A stretch of DNA of 64,000 bases, taken from NCBI RefSeq assembly GCF_000406165.1, contig NZ_CM001977.1, positions 2,803,064 through 2,867,063 on the forward strand. The letters are read 5' to 3'. The notes under the pieces are model-generated. The model had not been told where the DNA came from and ran no database searches. It was given only the letters and a program-made list of their open reading frames with translations. Positions 43,887 through 53,431 of this stretch are shown in pieces (position 1 is the stretch's first letter; each line of letters opens with the position of its first letter). The translations under genes were made by a program, and so were the position numbers. Source of the DNA: Dickeya zeae NCPPB 2538 (GTDB taxonomy: Bacteria; Pseudomonadota; Gammaproteobacteria; Enterobacterales; Enterobacteriaceae).

Positions 43887-45979
43887 CAGGAAAGCTCGCC
43901 ACCAATCATTGATGTCATCCTGATTTGACGACTATCGCTGATCTCAAGGTTCGACAGTACGGCAATTTGTGGCAGACTGCGGCGCAGGAATCGCGACAAC
44001 AACCCACGCAGTGCGTGGTTGACCAACAATACCGGCGGTGCCCCCAGTACCTCCTGTCGTTGCAATGCCTGTCGAGCCTGATCCAGTAACCGGTCACTCA
44101 ATCCTGGTTCCAGACCGCCGCCCCCCTGAAGCGCTTGCAAGAGCAAACGTTCCAGTGCGCCATCAAGACCGATGACCTGAAGTTCCGTATCACCCGGGAA
44201 CCACTGCTGAGTGATAGCCCGTCCGAGTGCAATGCGTACAGCAGTCGTCAGTTCATTAGGATCCGTTTGTACTGCCGCATGCTCAGCCAACGTTTCGATG
44301 ACCGTGCGCATATCGCGGATCGATACCTGCTCGCTTAACAAATTCTGCAGTACTTTGTGTAACGTGGTTAACGTCACTACGCCCGGGATAAAATCTTCGG
44401 TTAGCTTTGGCATTTCCTGAGATACGCGATCCATCAGTTGTTGCGCTTCCTGACGGCCAAACAACTCACTGGCGTGCAAGCTAAGCAAATGATTCAGGTG
44501 TGTCGCTACCACTGTACTGGCTTCAACTACAGTAAACCCTTGAGTTTGTGCCTGTTCTTTCAATGCACTTTCTATCCAGACAGCAGGCAAACCAAAAGCC
44601 GGATCTTTAGTCAGATCCCCCGGTAGCGTACCCACCGCATTGCCAGGGTTAATCGCCATCCAACGCCCCGGATGTGCTTCACCACTACCGATCTCGACCC
44701 CTTTCATCAGGATGCGATAGCTGGCTGGCTGCAAATCCAGGTTATCCCGAATATGCACTACTGGTGGAAGGAACCCCATTTCCTGAGCAAACTTCTTGCG
44801 GATACTACGGATACGCCCAAGTAACTCACCGTTTTGCTGGAAATCCACCATAGGGATCAGGCGGTATCCCACCTCCATTCCAAGCGGGTCTTCCAGTTGT
44901 ACGTCAGACCAACTGGCCTCTATCACCTGTGGTGCTGTCGGGGTCGCAGTCGCTGCCTCTGTCGCGGCAAATGCGGCTTTACTCTCGTCACCTTTCTTCA
45001 TCCACCAGGCCAACCCCAACAGCGTTGCGGTAAACAGCAGGAAGACAAAGTTAGGCATGCCAGGAACCAGACCAATCAGCCCCAATACCCCCGCACTTAA
45101 GATCATGACACGTGGGTTATTGAACAGTTGGCTCACCATCTGTTGACCGACATCCTGATCGGTACTGACCCGAGTCACAATCACACCGGCAGCGGTTGAA
45201 ATCACCAGTGCCGGAATTTGTGCAACCAGACCATCACCGATGGTCAGAAGCGTGTAGTTTTGAACAGCCTGCCCCAGCACCATATCGTGCTGAACGACCC
45301 CTACCAGTAAGCCACCGATGATGTTGATGGCCATAATCATCAGCCCGGCGATAGCATCACCACGCACGAACTTACTCGCACCGTCCATGGAGCCATAGAA
45401 ATCCGCTTCCTGGGTGACCTCAGAGCGACGTTTTTTGGCTTCATCCTCACCAATCAACCCGGCGTTCAAATCGGCATCAATCGCCATTTGTTTACCGGGC
45501 ATCCCGTCCAGGGTAAAGCGTGCGCCAACTTCCGCGATACGCCCAGCACCCTTGGTGATGACCATGAAGTTGATCAGAACCAGGATAATAAACACCACAA
45601 TACCGATGGCAAAATTACCCCCTACCAGGAAGTGACCAAAGGCTTCAACCACTCTCCCTGCCGCACCAGCGCCAGTATGCCCTTCCATTAGAATGATACG
45701 TGTCGACGCAACGTTAAGTGACAAACGCAACAGTGTGGAAAACAACAAGATAGTCGGGAAGGCCGCAAAATCGAGTGTACGCTGGGTAAACATCGCAACC
45801 AGCAACACCATAATGGACAGTGCAATGTTGAACGTAAATAGCAGGTCCAAAACAAACGGTGGCAGCGGCAGAACCATCATCGACAGGATAAGCAATATCA
45901 GAACAGGTCCTGCCAGAATCTGCCATTGCGAACCTTTCATATTGCCAGGTAGGCGAAGTAAAGAGGCCAGGTTAGCCAT
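43886..45979 (-). CDS. flhA: Flagellar export gate protein FlhA
   Basis: FlhA, 697 residues, forms the nonameric export gate. About eight TM helices occupy residues ~20-330, with the conserved FHIPEP loop (GAGRIAEVGARFTLDGMPGK, then AIDADLNAGLIGEDEAKKRR); the C-terminal cytoplasmic domain binds chaperones and FliJ (FAQEMGFLPPVVHIRDNLDL, QGFTVVEASTVVATHLNHL). The start ATG 45979 matches E. coli FlhA; it overlaps the flhB end by eight bases. Longer frame to 46012 is inside flhB. Confidence 0.98.
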   Translation of the reverse strand: MANLASLLRLPGNMKGSQWQILAGPVLILLILSMMVLPLPPFVLDLLFTFNIALSIMVLLVAMFTQRTLDFAAFPTILLFSTLLRLSLNVASTRIILMEGHTGAGAAGRVVEAFGHFLVGGNFAIGIVVFIILVLINFMVITKGAGRIAEVGARFTLDGMPGKQMAIDADLNAGLIGEDEAKKRRSEVTQEADFYGSMDGASKFVRGDAIAGLMIMAINIIGGLLVGVVQHDMVLGQAVQNYTLLTIGDGLVAQIPALVISTAAGVIVTRVSTDQDVGQQMVSQLFNNPRVMILSAGVLGLIGLVPGMPNFVFLLFTATLLGLAWWMKKGDESKAAFAATEAATATPTAPQVIEASWSDVQLEDPLGMEVGYRLIPMVDFQQNGELLGRIRSIRKKFAQEMGFLPPVVHIRDNLDLQPASYRILMKGVEIGSGEAHPGRWMAINPGNAVGTLPGDLTKDPAFGLPAVWIESALKEQAQTQGFTVVEASTVVATHLNHLLSLHASELFGRQEAQQLMDRVSQEMPKLTEDFIPGVVTLTTLHKVLQNLLSEQVSIRDMRTVIETLAEHAAVQTDPNELTTAVRIALGRAITQQWFPGDTELQVIGLDGALERLLLQALQGGGGLEPGLSDRLLDQARQALQRQEVLGAPPVLLVNHALRGLLSRFLRRSLPQIAVLSNLEISDSRQIRMTSMIGGELS

Positions 45980-47123
45980 CGGTTGTTTTCTCTTTAGCAA
46001 AATCCAGTGCATCCGGCACAGGTAAGTTTTTAGGTTTACGCGGAATCAATCCGCCTTCACGTTTCCAGCGTTTGAGCTGATAGACCCACGAAAGCACTTC
46101 GGCAACAGCGGCATATAATCCGGTCGGGATCTGCTGCCCAATTTCAGTGTGACGGTAAAGAGCTCGAGCCAACGGGGGCGCTTCCAGTATCGGGATACGA
46201 TTCTCTGTACCGAGTTCACGTATACGCTGCGCTATGCGATCAGCACCTTTGGCCAGTACCCGAGGTGCACTCATTTTCTTTTCATCATACTTCAGTGCAA
46301 CAGCATAATGAGTCGGGTTGGTGACGATAACATCTGCTTTTGGTACATCTGACATCATTCGGCGCTGTGCCATCGCCCGCTGCTGTTGGCGGATGCGGTT
46401 TTTAATATGCGGATCCCCTTCGTGCTCTTTGTATTCGTCACGAATTTCCTGCTTGCTCATGCGTAACCGCTTAATATGGCTCCATATCTGCCACCCCACG
46501 TCAAAGCCCACCATAGGGAACAGCCCGAGGATCACCCAAAAACAGCACAGGAAAGCGATATTCAGCGCATCTTTTATCGCCATCCCCATAGGTTCCGACA
46601 CAAGGTGCAACATACTATTCCAGTTGTGCCGGAGAAACCAAAAAGTAATAAGGCCGACAATAACGGCTTTAAGGATTGCTTTAAATAACTCAGCCAACAC
46701 CTGGGTCGAAAACATCCGCTTCAACCCAGATAACGGGTTCATCTTGCCAAAATCGAAACTTATCGCCTTAGTACTGAAAATCAGGCCACCCAGCAATACG
46801 GGAGCGGCCAAGGCGACCAAGACTAATCCAAACAAGATAGGAACAAGCGCCAGCACCGCCTGCTCGAGCAACGAACCAACATGGGAGATGATCAACCGTT
46901 CGTCATTGATGAAGCCGTGGTCAAAAATCAACCCCTTAGCCATCATATCGGACAATCTGCCAGCCATACTGGAACCATATCCCCATAAAATAGCGAGACC
47001 GGCAATCAGCATGAACACTGACGTCAGCTCCTTCGATCGGGGGATCTGACCTTCTTCTCGGGCTTTTTCTGTTCGTTGGGGGGTGGGAGCTTCTGTTTTC
47101 TCCAGATCGCTATCATCTGCCAC
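45972..47123 (-). CDS. flhB: Flagellar export switch protein FlhB
   Basis: FlhB, 383 residues, substrate-specificity switch. Four TM helices in the first ~215 residues, then a cytoplasmic domain with the self-cleaving NPTH motif; its Asn is residue 269, as in E. coli. N-terminal DDSDLEKTEAPTPQRTEKAR is typical. FliK acts on it to switch export from rod/hook to filament proteins. First gene of flhBAE, 230 bases downstream of cheZ. Confidence 0.98.
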   Translation of the reverse strand: MADDSDLEKTEAPTPQRTEKAREEGQIPRSKELTSVFMLIAGLAILWGYGSSMAGRLSDMMAKGLIFDHGFINDERLIISHVGSLLEQAVLALVPILFGLVLVALAAPVLLGGLIFSTKAISFDFGKMNPLSGLKRMFSTQVLAELFKAILKAVIVGLITFWFLRHNWNSMLHLVSEPMGMAIKDALNIAFLCCFWVILGLFPMVGFDVGWQIWSHIKRLRMSKQEIRDEYKEHEGDPHIKNRIRQQQRAMAQRRMMSDVPKADVIVTNPTHYAVALKYDEKKMSAPRVLAKGADRIAQRIRELGTENRIPILEAPPLARALYRHTEIGQQIPTGLYAAVAEVLSWVYQLKRWKREGGLIPRKPKNLPVPDALDFAKEKTTDG

Positions 47124-47196
47124 TAGAGCCGCTCCTGTTAACGCTCGCTGACATAAAGTTATACAACGCTAGCATGACAAAATCCGGCAAATTCTT

Positions 47197-47239
47197 ATGG
47201 GTAGAACAAAGGAGAAAATAAGTGGCTATTTATTTTATT
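47197..47239 (-). promoter_or_regulatory. Possible FlhDC box upstream of flhB
   Basis: On the minus strand one half-site carries AAATAGC and matches 11 of 16 of the FlhDC consensus; after an 11-base spacer the other half matches about 9 of 16. It lies 74 bases before the flhB ATG, a plausible place for a class II promoter. Confidence 0.4.
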
Positions 47240-47260
47240 GCATAAGAAAGGAGGCAGGAA

Positions 47261-47289
47261 TTTACGATCGGGACAAGCCCGACCGTAAA
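47261..47289 (-). terminator. Possible cheZ terminator hairpin
   Basis: Imperfect inverted repeat (TTTACG-ATCGGG / CCCGA-CCGTAAA, loop ACAAG) 65 bases after the cheZ stop. It lacks a proper U-run, so termination is uncertain. Confidence 0.4.
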
Positions 47290-47353
47290 AATCCACATAC
47301 TTTACGCCACGATGCCCACTCATACGAAGGATGCAATGGGTGTCGGGGTGAAA

Positions 47354-47998
47354 TCAAAAACCCAAGCTATCCAACAGGTCATCGACCTGATCCTGATTGG
47401 AAACAATGCCTGCAGCGGTTTTATCAACCTGAGGCCCGTTAAGCAGGCCTTCGTTCGCACGACGTGCATCAGACGGTTTCTCTGGAATGTTTTCCAGCAA
47501 TACCATCAGCAGTTGTTTTTCGATTTCCTGAACAACATCCATCATGCGTTTAATAACTTGCCCGGTTAAGTCCTGGAAATCCTGTGCCATCATGATTTCC
47601 AGTAACTGGGCATTGGTAAACGCAGTATGATCCGGAACGGACTCAAGGTAGCTACGCGTATCAGTAACCAACTCGCGTGCCTCAGAGAGTTCAATCGGAT
47701 TCTCAAACCACTGATCCCAACGGGTTTTCAGGGCTTTAGATTCTTCTTCCAGTTGGTTCTGACGAGGCTGGGCTGCTTCAACACAACTCAATGCACGCTC
47801 TGCAGCCTGCGCAGTCATTTGAACAACATAATCAAGACGATCACGAGCATCAGGAATCGCTTCGGCCGCTTCGGTGATCGCCTGATCTAAACCAAGCTCT
47901 TTCAGGCTGTCACGCAGCATGCGTGTCAATTGCCCGATACGAGAAATAATCTCTGTAGCAGACGCATGATCGTTAATGGGCATCGGATGTGGATTCAT
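47354..47998 (-). CDS. cheZ: CheY-P phosphatase CheZ
   Basis: CheZ, 214 residues, dephosphorylates CheY-P. Long helical hairpin with the catalytic-glutamine segment LEIMMAQDFQDLTGQVIKRM, and the C-terminal CheY-binding peptide DQVDDLLDSLGF. AAGGAG precedes the ATG; nine bases separate it from cheY. Confidence 0.97.
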   Translation of the reverse strand: MNPHPMPINDHASATEIISRIGQLTRMLRDSLKELGLDQAITEAAEAIPDARDRLDYVVQMTAQAAERALSCVEAAQPRQNQLEEESKALKTRWDQWFENPIELSEARELVTDTRSYLESVPDHTAFTNAQLLEIMMAQDFQDLTGQVIKRMMDVVQEIEKQLLMVLLENIPEKPSDARRANEGLLNGPQVDKTAAGIVSNQDQVDDLLDSLGF

Positions 47999-48007
47999 GG
48001 CATCTCC

Positions 48008-48397
48008 TTACATACCAAGCTTTTCGAAAATCTTACTCAGCTTTTCTTCAAGCGTAGCGGCAGTAAACGGTTTAACAACATAACCGCTGGCACCAGCCTG
48101 TGCTGCAGCAATAATATTCTCTTTCTTTGCTTCAGCGGTTACCATCAACACTGGGAGCTTGGAAAGCGCGCCGTCGGCACGGATAGCCTGTAACAGTTCC
48201 AATCCGTCCATATTAGGCATGTTCCAGTCAGAAATGACAAAATCGAAACCGCCTGAACGAAGTTTGTTCAGAGCATCAGCGCCATCCTCCGCTTCTTCCA
48301 CATTGTTGAAGCCCAGTTCTTTTAGTAGATTTCGAACAATACGGCGCATTGTCGAAAAATCATCCACTACTAAAAATCTGAGTTCTTTATCAGCCAT
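48008..48397 (-). CDS. cheY: Chemotaxis response regulator CheY
   Basis: CheY, 129 residues, single receiver domain. Acid pocket D12/D13, phosphoacceptor D57 in VISDWNMPN, Thr in VTAEAKKEN and the conserved Lys in YVVKPF are all present. CheY-P binds FliM and reverses motor rotation. Nearly identical to E. coli CheY. Confidence 0.98.
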   Translation of the reverse strand: MADKELRFLVVDDFSTMRRIVRNLLKELGFNNVEEAEDGADALNKLRSGGFDFVISDWNMPNMDGLELLQAIRADGALSKLPVLMVTAEAKKENIIAAAQAGASGYVVKPFTAATLEEKLSKIFEKLGM

Positions 48398-48432
48398 ACC
48401 TACTCCTAATATTATTGCTCACCCCGGAGCTG

Positions 48433-49485
48433 CTATATACGTAATGCCTGTCCGGCAGAAACTTGTGCCAGCATCCGCTGACTCACCTGGTGCAAATCCA
48501 CCACCTCATCGACACCACCGAGTGCAATAGCCTCTCGAGGCATACCGAATACTACACAACTGGCTTCATTCTGCGCGATCGTATAGGCTCCCGCATTATG
48601 AAGCTCCAGCATTCCTGCGGCACCATCATTCCCCATGCCGGTTAGGATTACTCCTACTGCATTTCGTCCGGCGTACTGTGCAACAGAGTGGAACAGTACG
48701 TCAACAGAAGGACGATGACGATTGACCGGCGGACCATCATGCAATTTTACCTGATAGTTCGCGCCACTACGCGCCAGCTCAAGATGACGAGCGCCAGGTG
48801 CGATATAAGCATGTCCTGGCAGGACACGTTCACCATCTTCAGCTTCTTTTACTGTAATCTGACACAGCTTGTTCAGTCGCTCAGCAAAAGACTTGGTAAA
48901 TCCTGGCGGCATATGCTGAGTAATCAGTAACGCCGGGCTGGTTGGCGGCAGTGGTTGTAAAACATGTCTGATTGCCTCAGTCCCACCGGTTGACGCACCA
49001 ATTGCGATCAGCTTTTCACTACTGAGCAGCGGCATACTGGGGAGCAATACCGAAGGTGCAACCCCCGTACTACGCTGCGGCAGGCGTGCTTTGGCAGCCA
49101 TGCGGATTTTTTCCGCAATCAGCTCACTGTATGCCAACATCCCCTCGCGAATACCCAATTGAGGCTTGGTAACAAAATCAATAGCCCCAAGTTCAAGCGC
49201 CCGCAAAGTAATTTCAGAACCTTTCCCCGTCAACGAAGACACCATCACCACCGGCATTGGGCGAAGGCGCATTAACTTCTCAAGAAAATCAAGGCCATCC
49301 ATACGTGGCATTTCCACATCAAGCGTCAACACCTGCGGGTTGAATTTCTTGATCAGATCGCGTGCCACCAATGGGTCAGGTGCAGTAGCAACCACTTCCA
49401 TATCGGGATGACTATTAATGATTTCGGTCATGATCTGTCGCATCAGGGCAGAATCATCAACACATAATACTTTTATTTTGCTCAT
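48433..49485 (-). CDS. cheB: Receptor methylesterase/deamidase CheB
   Basis: CheB, 350 residues: N-terminal receiver domain (VLCVDDSALMRQ; phosphoacceptor in LTLDVEMPRMDG) and C-terminal methylesterase with the Ser-His-Asp triad in GASTGGTEAIR, ITQHMPPGFT and GMGNDGAAGM. Removes methyl groups from receptors and deamidates glutamines. The start overlaps the cheR stop by one base (TAATG). Confidence 0.98.
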   Translation of the reverse strand: MSKIKVLCVDDSALMRQIMTEIINSHPDMEVVATAPDPLVARDLIKKFNPQVLTLDVEMPRMDGLDFLEKLMRLRPMPVVMVSSLTGKGSEITLRALELGAIDFVTKPQLGIREGMLAYSELIAEKIRMAAKARLPQRSTGVAPSVLLPSMPLLSSEKLIAIGASTGGTEAIRHVLQPLPPTSPALLITQHMPPGFTKSFAERLNKLCQITVKEAEDGERVLPGHAYIAPGARHLELARSGANYQVKLHDGPPVNRHRPSVDVLFHSVAQYAGRNAVGVILTGMGNDGAAGMLELHNAGAYTIAQNEASCVVFGMPREAIALGGVDEVVDLHQVSQRMLAQVSAGQALRI

Positions 49486-50357
49486 TATCTTTCCTTAGCC
49501 AGCCCATAAACAGTCTGCCCGCGCAGGTAGAATTCCCGACTGATCTGACTGAAGTTCTCTGAGTGTCCGGCAAACAATAATCCGCCTGGTTTAAGTAGCG
49601 GAACAAAACGACGTAAAATGCGTTCCTGAGTCTCTTTATCAAAATAAATCATTACATTACGACAAAAGATCGCATCAAACGGCGCAGGTACAGACCACTC
49701 TGGCGCCAACAAATTCACTTGCTGAAAATGAATCATGTTCGCCAGATCCGGACGAACCCTGACCAGACCACTGTGCGGCCCGGTTCCACGCAAAAAGAAG
49801 CGCTGCATCTGCTGTGGAGAAAGCGATCGAAGATCTTCCTGTCGATAAATACCTGCAGACGCTTTCTCTAAAACTTGTGTATCAATATCACTGGCTGTTA
49901 TCTGGCAGTTACTGGCGCGATCGCCATAAACTTCCGCCAGCGTCATAGCCAGAGAATACGGTTCCTCCCCTGTGGAGGCTGCAGTACACCAGATGCTGTA
50001 CCCACCCGGTCGTTTGCGGGCATGCTCAGCAAGGATAGGAAAATGATGTGCCTCGCGAAAAAATGCCGTCAAATTAGTTGTTAACGCATTGATGAACGCC
50101 TGCCACTCAGCACTATTGGGATCTGATTCCAATAGCGCGAGGTACTGACCAAAATCATTGATTCCCAACAAACGCAATCGTCTGACCAAACGGTTATAGA
50201 CCATTTCACGCTTATGGTCGGCCAGTACAATACCAGCACGTTGATAGATGAGCTGACTGATTCTCCGGAAGTGAACATCAGACAGCGGCAACCGTTCAAC
50301 CATCTGGCTCAAAATAGATGTAGAACCTGAACGATTTGGCGATGGTGTATTATTCAT
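49485..50357 (-). CDS. cheR: Chemoreceptor methyltransferase CheR
   Basis: CheR, 290 residues, SAM-dependent glutamate methyltransferase of receptors. N-terminal helical domain, then the SAM fold (IWCTAASTGEEPYSLAMTLA, DAIFCRNVMIYFDKETQERI, LKPGGLLFAGHSEN). The beta-subdomain that binds NWETF tails is expected; two of the receptors here carry that tail. First gene of cheRBYZ, with a sigma-28 promoter about 366 bases upstream. Confidence 0.98.
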   Translation of the reverse strand: MNNTPSPNRSGSTSILSQMVERLPLSDVHFRRISQLIYQRAGIVLADHKREMVYNRLVRRLRLLGINDFGQYLALLESDPNSAEWQAFINALTTNLTAFFREAHHFPILAEHARKRPGGYSIWCTAASTGEEPYSLAMTLAEVYGDRASNCQITASDIDTQVLEKASAGIYRQEDLRSLSPQQMQRFFLRGTGPHSGLVRVRPDLANMIHFQQVNLLAPEWSVPAPFDAIFCRNVMIYFDKETQERILRRFVPLLKPGGLLFAGHSENFSQISREFYLRGQTVYGLAKER

Positions 50358-51071
50358 ATCTGACCGCCCGAAAATGGATAGATGATTTTATTGTTTTTCA
50401 ATCAGACTTCCCATTATGACTATTACAGGTCTAATGCCTTATCTCAAGCTGCGCCACGCGATGAACGCTATCTATCAACATACCACTGGGAAACCTGCTT
50501 TTATCCGTCTTTTTCCGACGAATTAATAGCGGTAATCATACAATGGTTTAAATTGATGCGTTTGACATTGTTCATCATGAAGATTGTTCACACTAAAACA
50601 ATTCAACCTTCATCGTCGCCACACTCCCTGAGTAGCACCATCGTTACCAACCAACGCTGCTGACTGAGAGCCGCCCTTTGAGGCTCGCTAAAATACGCCT
50701 ATACAATTGGCATTAGTTATATAAATCGGCTGTATTAAACCTTTCTTTAACTAAAGAGGCGTCATAACGGCAACAAAAATTAAAACTGCAACATTTGTCT
50801 CAAAACCGTCAGTTCCTCTGTGTAGCCTAGGGACTATTACTGCACAAAATCCCTTAAAAAAATCTTAAGTAAACAGCATAAATATAGATCTTATCAGCTA
50901 TTTTTTCTGTTCTGCGACACCACTTTCATCAGAAATAGAACTGAAAGCCGAAAAATTAGCCAATCGGAAATTTATACTCAACATCATTGCTCAGGATAAA
51001 TTTCCATTACTATCTAACTATCAATCGGGTAGGCCATATCCCGACCCACCCGATTCAGTCATTAAAAACGA
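50358..51071. other. 714-nt gap between the mcp and cheR
   Basis: No credible gene on either strand; an open frame on plus (50382-50663) has no ribosome site and opposes the operon. A GC hairpin (ATCGGGT at 51024-51030 pairing with ACCCGAT at 51048-51054) follows the receptor gene. A sigma-28 promoter at 50723-50749 points toward cheR. In E. coli this place is filled by tar/tap, so the gap may mark a lost receptor gene. Confidence 0.5.
50723..50749 (-). promoter_or_regulatory. Sigma-28 promoter upstream of cheRBYZ
   Basis: On the minus strand TAAAGAAA, 11 bases, GCCGATTT: five of five in the TAAAG core, six of eight at -10, canonical spacing. The predicted transcript would have a leader of about 350 bases before the cheR start. 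Confidence 0.8.
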
Positions 51072-52779
51072 TTAAAAGGTTTCCCAGTTATCCGTGGTTT
51101 TACTGGCTCTGACCTTTTTCTCTACGTCCGTCGTTACTGAGGTTGCCAGCAACGCGGGTCTGGCAACTCCACGTGTCGAAGCAGCAACCGCAGCAGGCCG
51201 GCTTGTCATGGCGTTATTTTCCGATAAACGGAACACCGCTACAGCCTGATTCAGCACTCGAACCTGCTCTTCGAGCGAGTGGGCCGCAGAAGCCGACTCT
51301 TCAACCAACGCGGAGTTTTGCTGGGTAACCCGATCCATTTCGGTCACCGCCTGACCGACTTGGTCGATACCGCGACTTTGCTCCTCAGAAGCCGATGCGA
51401 TTTCTCCCATGATGTCAGTCACGCGAGTAACAGCACCCACTATTTCTCCCATCGTTTCACCGGCGCTTTCAACCAGTACGGAACCTTCTTCAACCCGATT
51501 TACCGAGTCGTCAATCAGAGACTTAATCTCTTTCGCCGCCTGCGCACTACGCTGAGCCAGGCTACGGACTTCTCCCGCAACAACAGCGAAACCTCGTCCC
51601 TGTTCCCCTGCCCTGGCAGCCTCAACCGCGGCATTTAGCGCCAGAATATTAGTCTGGAACGCGATACCATCGATCACACTGGTGATATCAGCAATCTTCT
51701 GCGAGCTTCCCGCAATGTTATGCATGGTTTTCACCACATTATCGACCACTTTCCCGCCTTTTTGCGCAGTCTCAGACGCACTCAAAGCCAGTTGGCTTGC
51801 CTGCCGGGCGTTTTCAGCATTCTGCTTCACGGTAGAGGTGAGCTGTTCCATGCTAGCGGCGGTCTCTTCAAGTGCAGCAGCCTGCTGTTCCGTTCTTGAG
51901 GACAAGTCAGTGTTACCAGCACTGATTTCCGATGCACCGGTGTAAATAGCTTCTGCACTCTGTCGAACCGCACTCACCGTTGTAAAAAACTCGGTTTGCA
52001 TATGTCGCAGACTGTCAGCCAGAATGCCCATCTCATTGGTGCCATGAAAATCAATCCGGGTCGTCAGATCACCTTTCGCCATATGACGAATATGTTCAAT
52101 AAGATTATGCAATGGCTGAACCAACGAACGGTTGATACCCAACCAGACGATCAACGCCATTACTACAACAAATATAGTGACAGAAACCAACAACCACAAC
52201 GCCGTCGAATAAGACGCATTATTCTCTTCTACGGCACTGGCATAAACTTTATCGTAAGAGTCTTTGTAAGAATAATAAGCCTTCTCAAACCTGTCCTGAA
52301 AACCCTGGGTAGGTTGATCAAAAAATTCCTTCAGCTTTCCAGTAGAGATAAAGACAATCAACTCACTTAATGCATTGTTCAGTGCGGTGTAATTATCTTT
52401 TACCGTCTGAGCAACAGCCGGATCTTGCTGATTTGTATACGGAATTTTTTCATAATTGGCAAAATGGGTATTGGCGATCACCAGTTGCTTTTTCGCCAGC
52501 TCAATCAGATCTTTCGCAGATACCCCGCCGGAAACCCCACCAGAGATATCCATCGCGTAACGTGTTCCTGCACGGTTCAGCGTGTTACGCGTTTGCAATA
52601 AGTAAGACCAGGTCGATTCCAGCTCTGATTTTTGTTGGTTAATAATTCTTGTCGTCGTGAAGATATCTCTGTCCGACTTCAACGCATTAAAAAAATAGTC
52701 CGCCGGAAATGATTTGGAGAACAATAAATAGTCCAAGAATAATAACAAGCCCAGTAACAACTTTTATACGATTCAGCAT
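51072..52779 (-). pseudogene. Tsr-like chemoreceptor gene interrupted by a +1 frameshift
   Basis: Read from ATG 52779 (AAGG seven bases upstream), the sequence encodes 30 residues matching the start of E. coli Tsr (MLNRIKVVTG ... QIISGGLFF) and then a stop at once. The remainder continues in another frame as NALKSDRDIF and runs 540+ residues: Tsr/Tar-type ligand domain (LLQTRNTLNRAG), TM2 near residue 195, HAMP, signalling tip (FQTNILALNAAVEAARAGEQ) and a C-terminal NWETF. Removing one T from the seven-T run (A7 at 52689-52695 on plus) restores a 568-residue receptor. An in-frame TTG at 52760 has no ribosome site. It may be a real mutation, phase variation, transcriptional slippage or a sequencing error. 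Position between cheW and cheR matches the E. coli tar place. Confidence 0.9.
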
Positions 52780-52864
52780 ATTAAAACCTTAATTGCAACG
52801 ATCCCTGATGCTTTGGTATCTCTATAACCTTTTAACTTCCAGAGATTGGGGGTGATAAATGATA

Positions 52865-52884
52865 TGGGCCACCGAAGTGGCCCA
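52865..52884 (-). terminator. Stable cUUCGg hairpin after cheW
   Basis: A perfect 8-bp stem (TGGGCCAC / GTGGCCCA) closed on the minus strand by the extra-stable C(UUCG)G tetraloop, 14 bases after the cheW stop. No U-run follows, so it may be a partial terminator or stabiliser separating cheW from the receptor gene. Confidence 0.6.
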
Positions 52885-52898
52885 GTATGGCTTTTTTA

Positions 52899-53396
52899 TC
52901 AAACCTTCATGACGCTATCAACTAGCGCCATTTCTTCGCTACTGAGTAGCCTTTCAATATCTACCAGAATCAACATGCGTTCCCCCAGCGAACCCAGTCC
53001 GGTGAGGTATTCTGTTGACAGTGTTACAGCAAACTCCGGTGCCGGGCGAATTTGTTCAGCCGTCAGGGACAGAACATCAGAAACGCCATCAACCACGATG
53101 CCCACAACACGCTGTCCCAGGTTCAATACGATAACAACGGTATTGTCATCATACTCGACTTCCTGCTGCATGAATTTGATGCGCAGATCGACAATTGGCA
53201 CGATAACGCCACGCAGGTTGGTTACACCTTTAATAAACTCTGGGGTATTGGCAATACGGGTAACTTGATCGTAACCGCGAATTTCTTGAACCTTCAAAAT
53301 ATCCACGCCGTATTCTTCATCACCCAGCGTGAAAATCAAAAATTCCTGACCTACTGTCTCGCCTGCTAATTTTGTGACATTTGCAAGTCCAGTCAT
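52899..53396 (-). CDS. cheW: Chemotaxis coupling protein CheW
   Basis: CheW, 165 residues, SH3-like adaptor linking receptors and CheA. Signatures FLIFTLGDEEYGVDILKVQE, GVTNLRGVIVPIVDLR and VGIVVDGVSDVLSL. Start ATG 53396 after AAGGTGAG; a GTG nine bases earlier is less likely. It lies 35 bases after cheA. Confidence 0.97.
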   Translation of the reverse strand: MTGLANVTKLAGETVGQEFLIFTLGDEEYGVDILKVQEIRGYDQVTRIANTPEFIKGVTNLRGVIVPIVDLRIKFMQQEVEYDDNTVVIVLNLGQRVVGIVVDGVSDVLSLTAEQIRPAPEFAVTLSTEYLTGLGSLGERMLILVDIERLLSSEEMALVDSVMKV

Positions 53397-53431
53397 GTTT
53401 CTCACCTTTAATCTATAGCTGTAATTTGCTG

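Noticed and set aside
50382..50663. 93-codon open frame opposite the che operon
   Set aside because: No ribosome site, odd composition, crosses the cheR leader in antisense.
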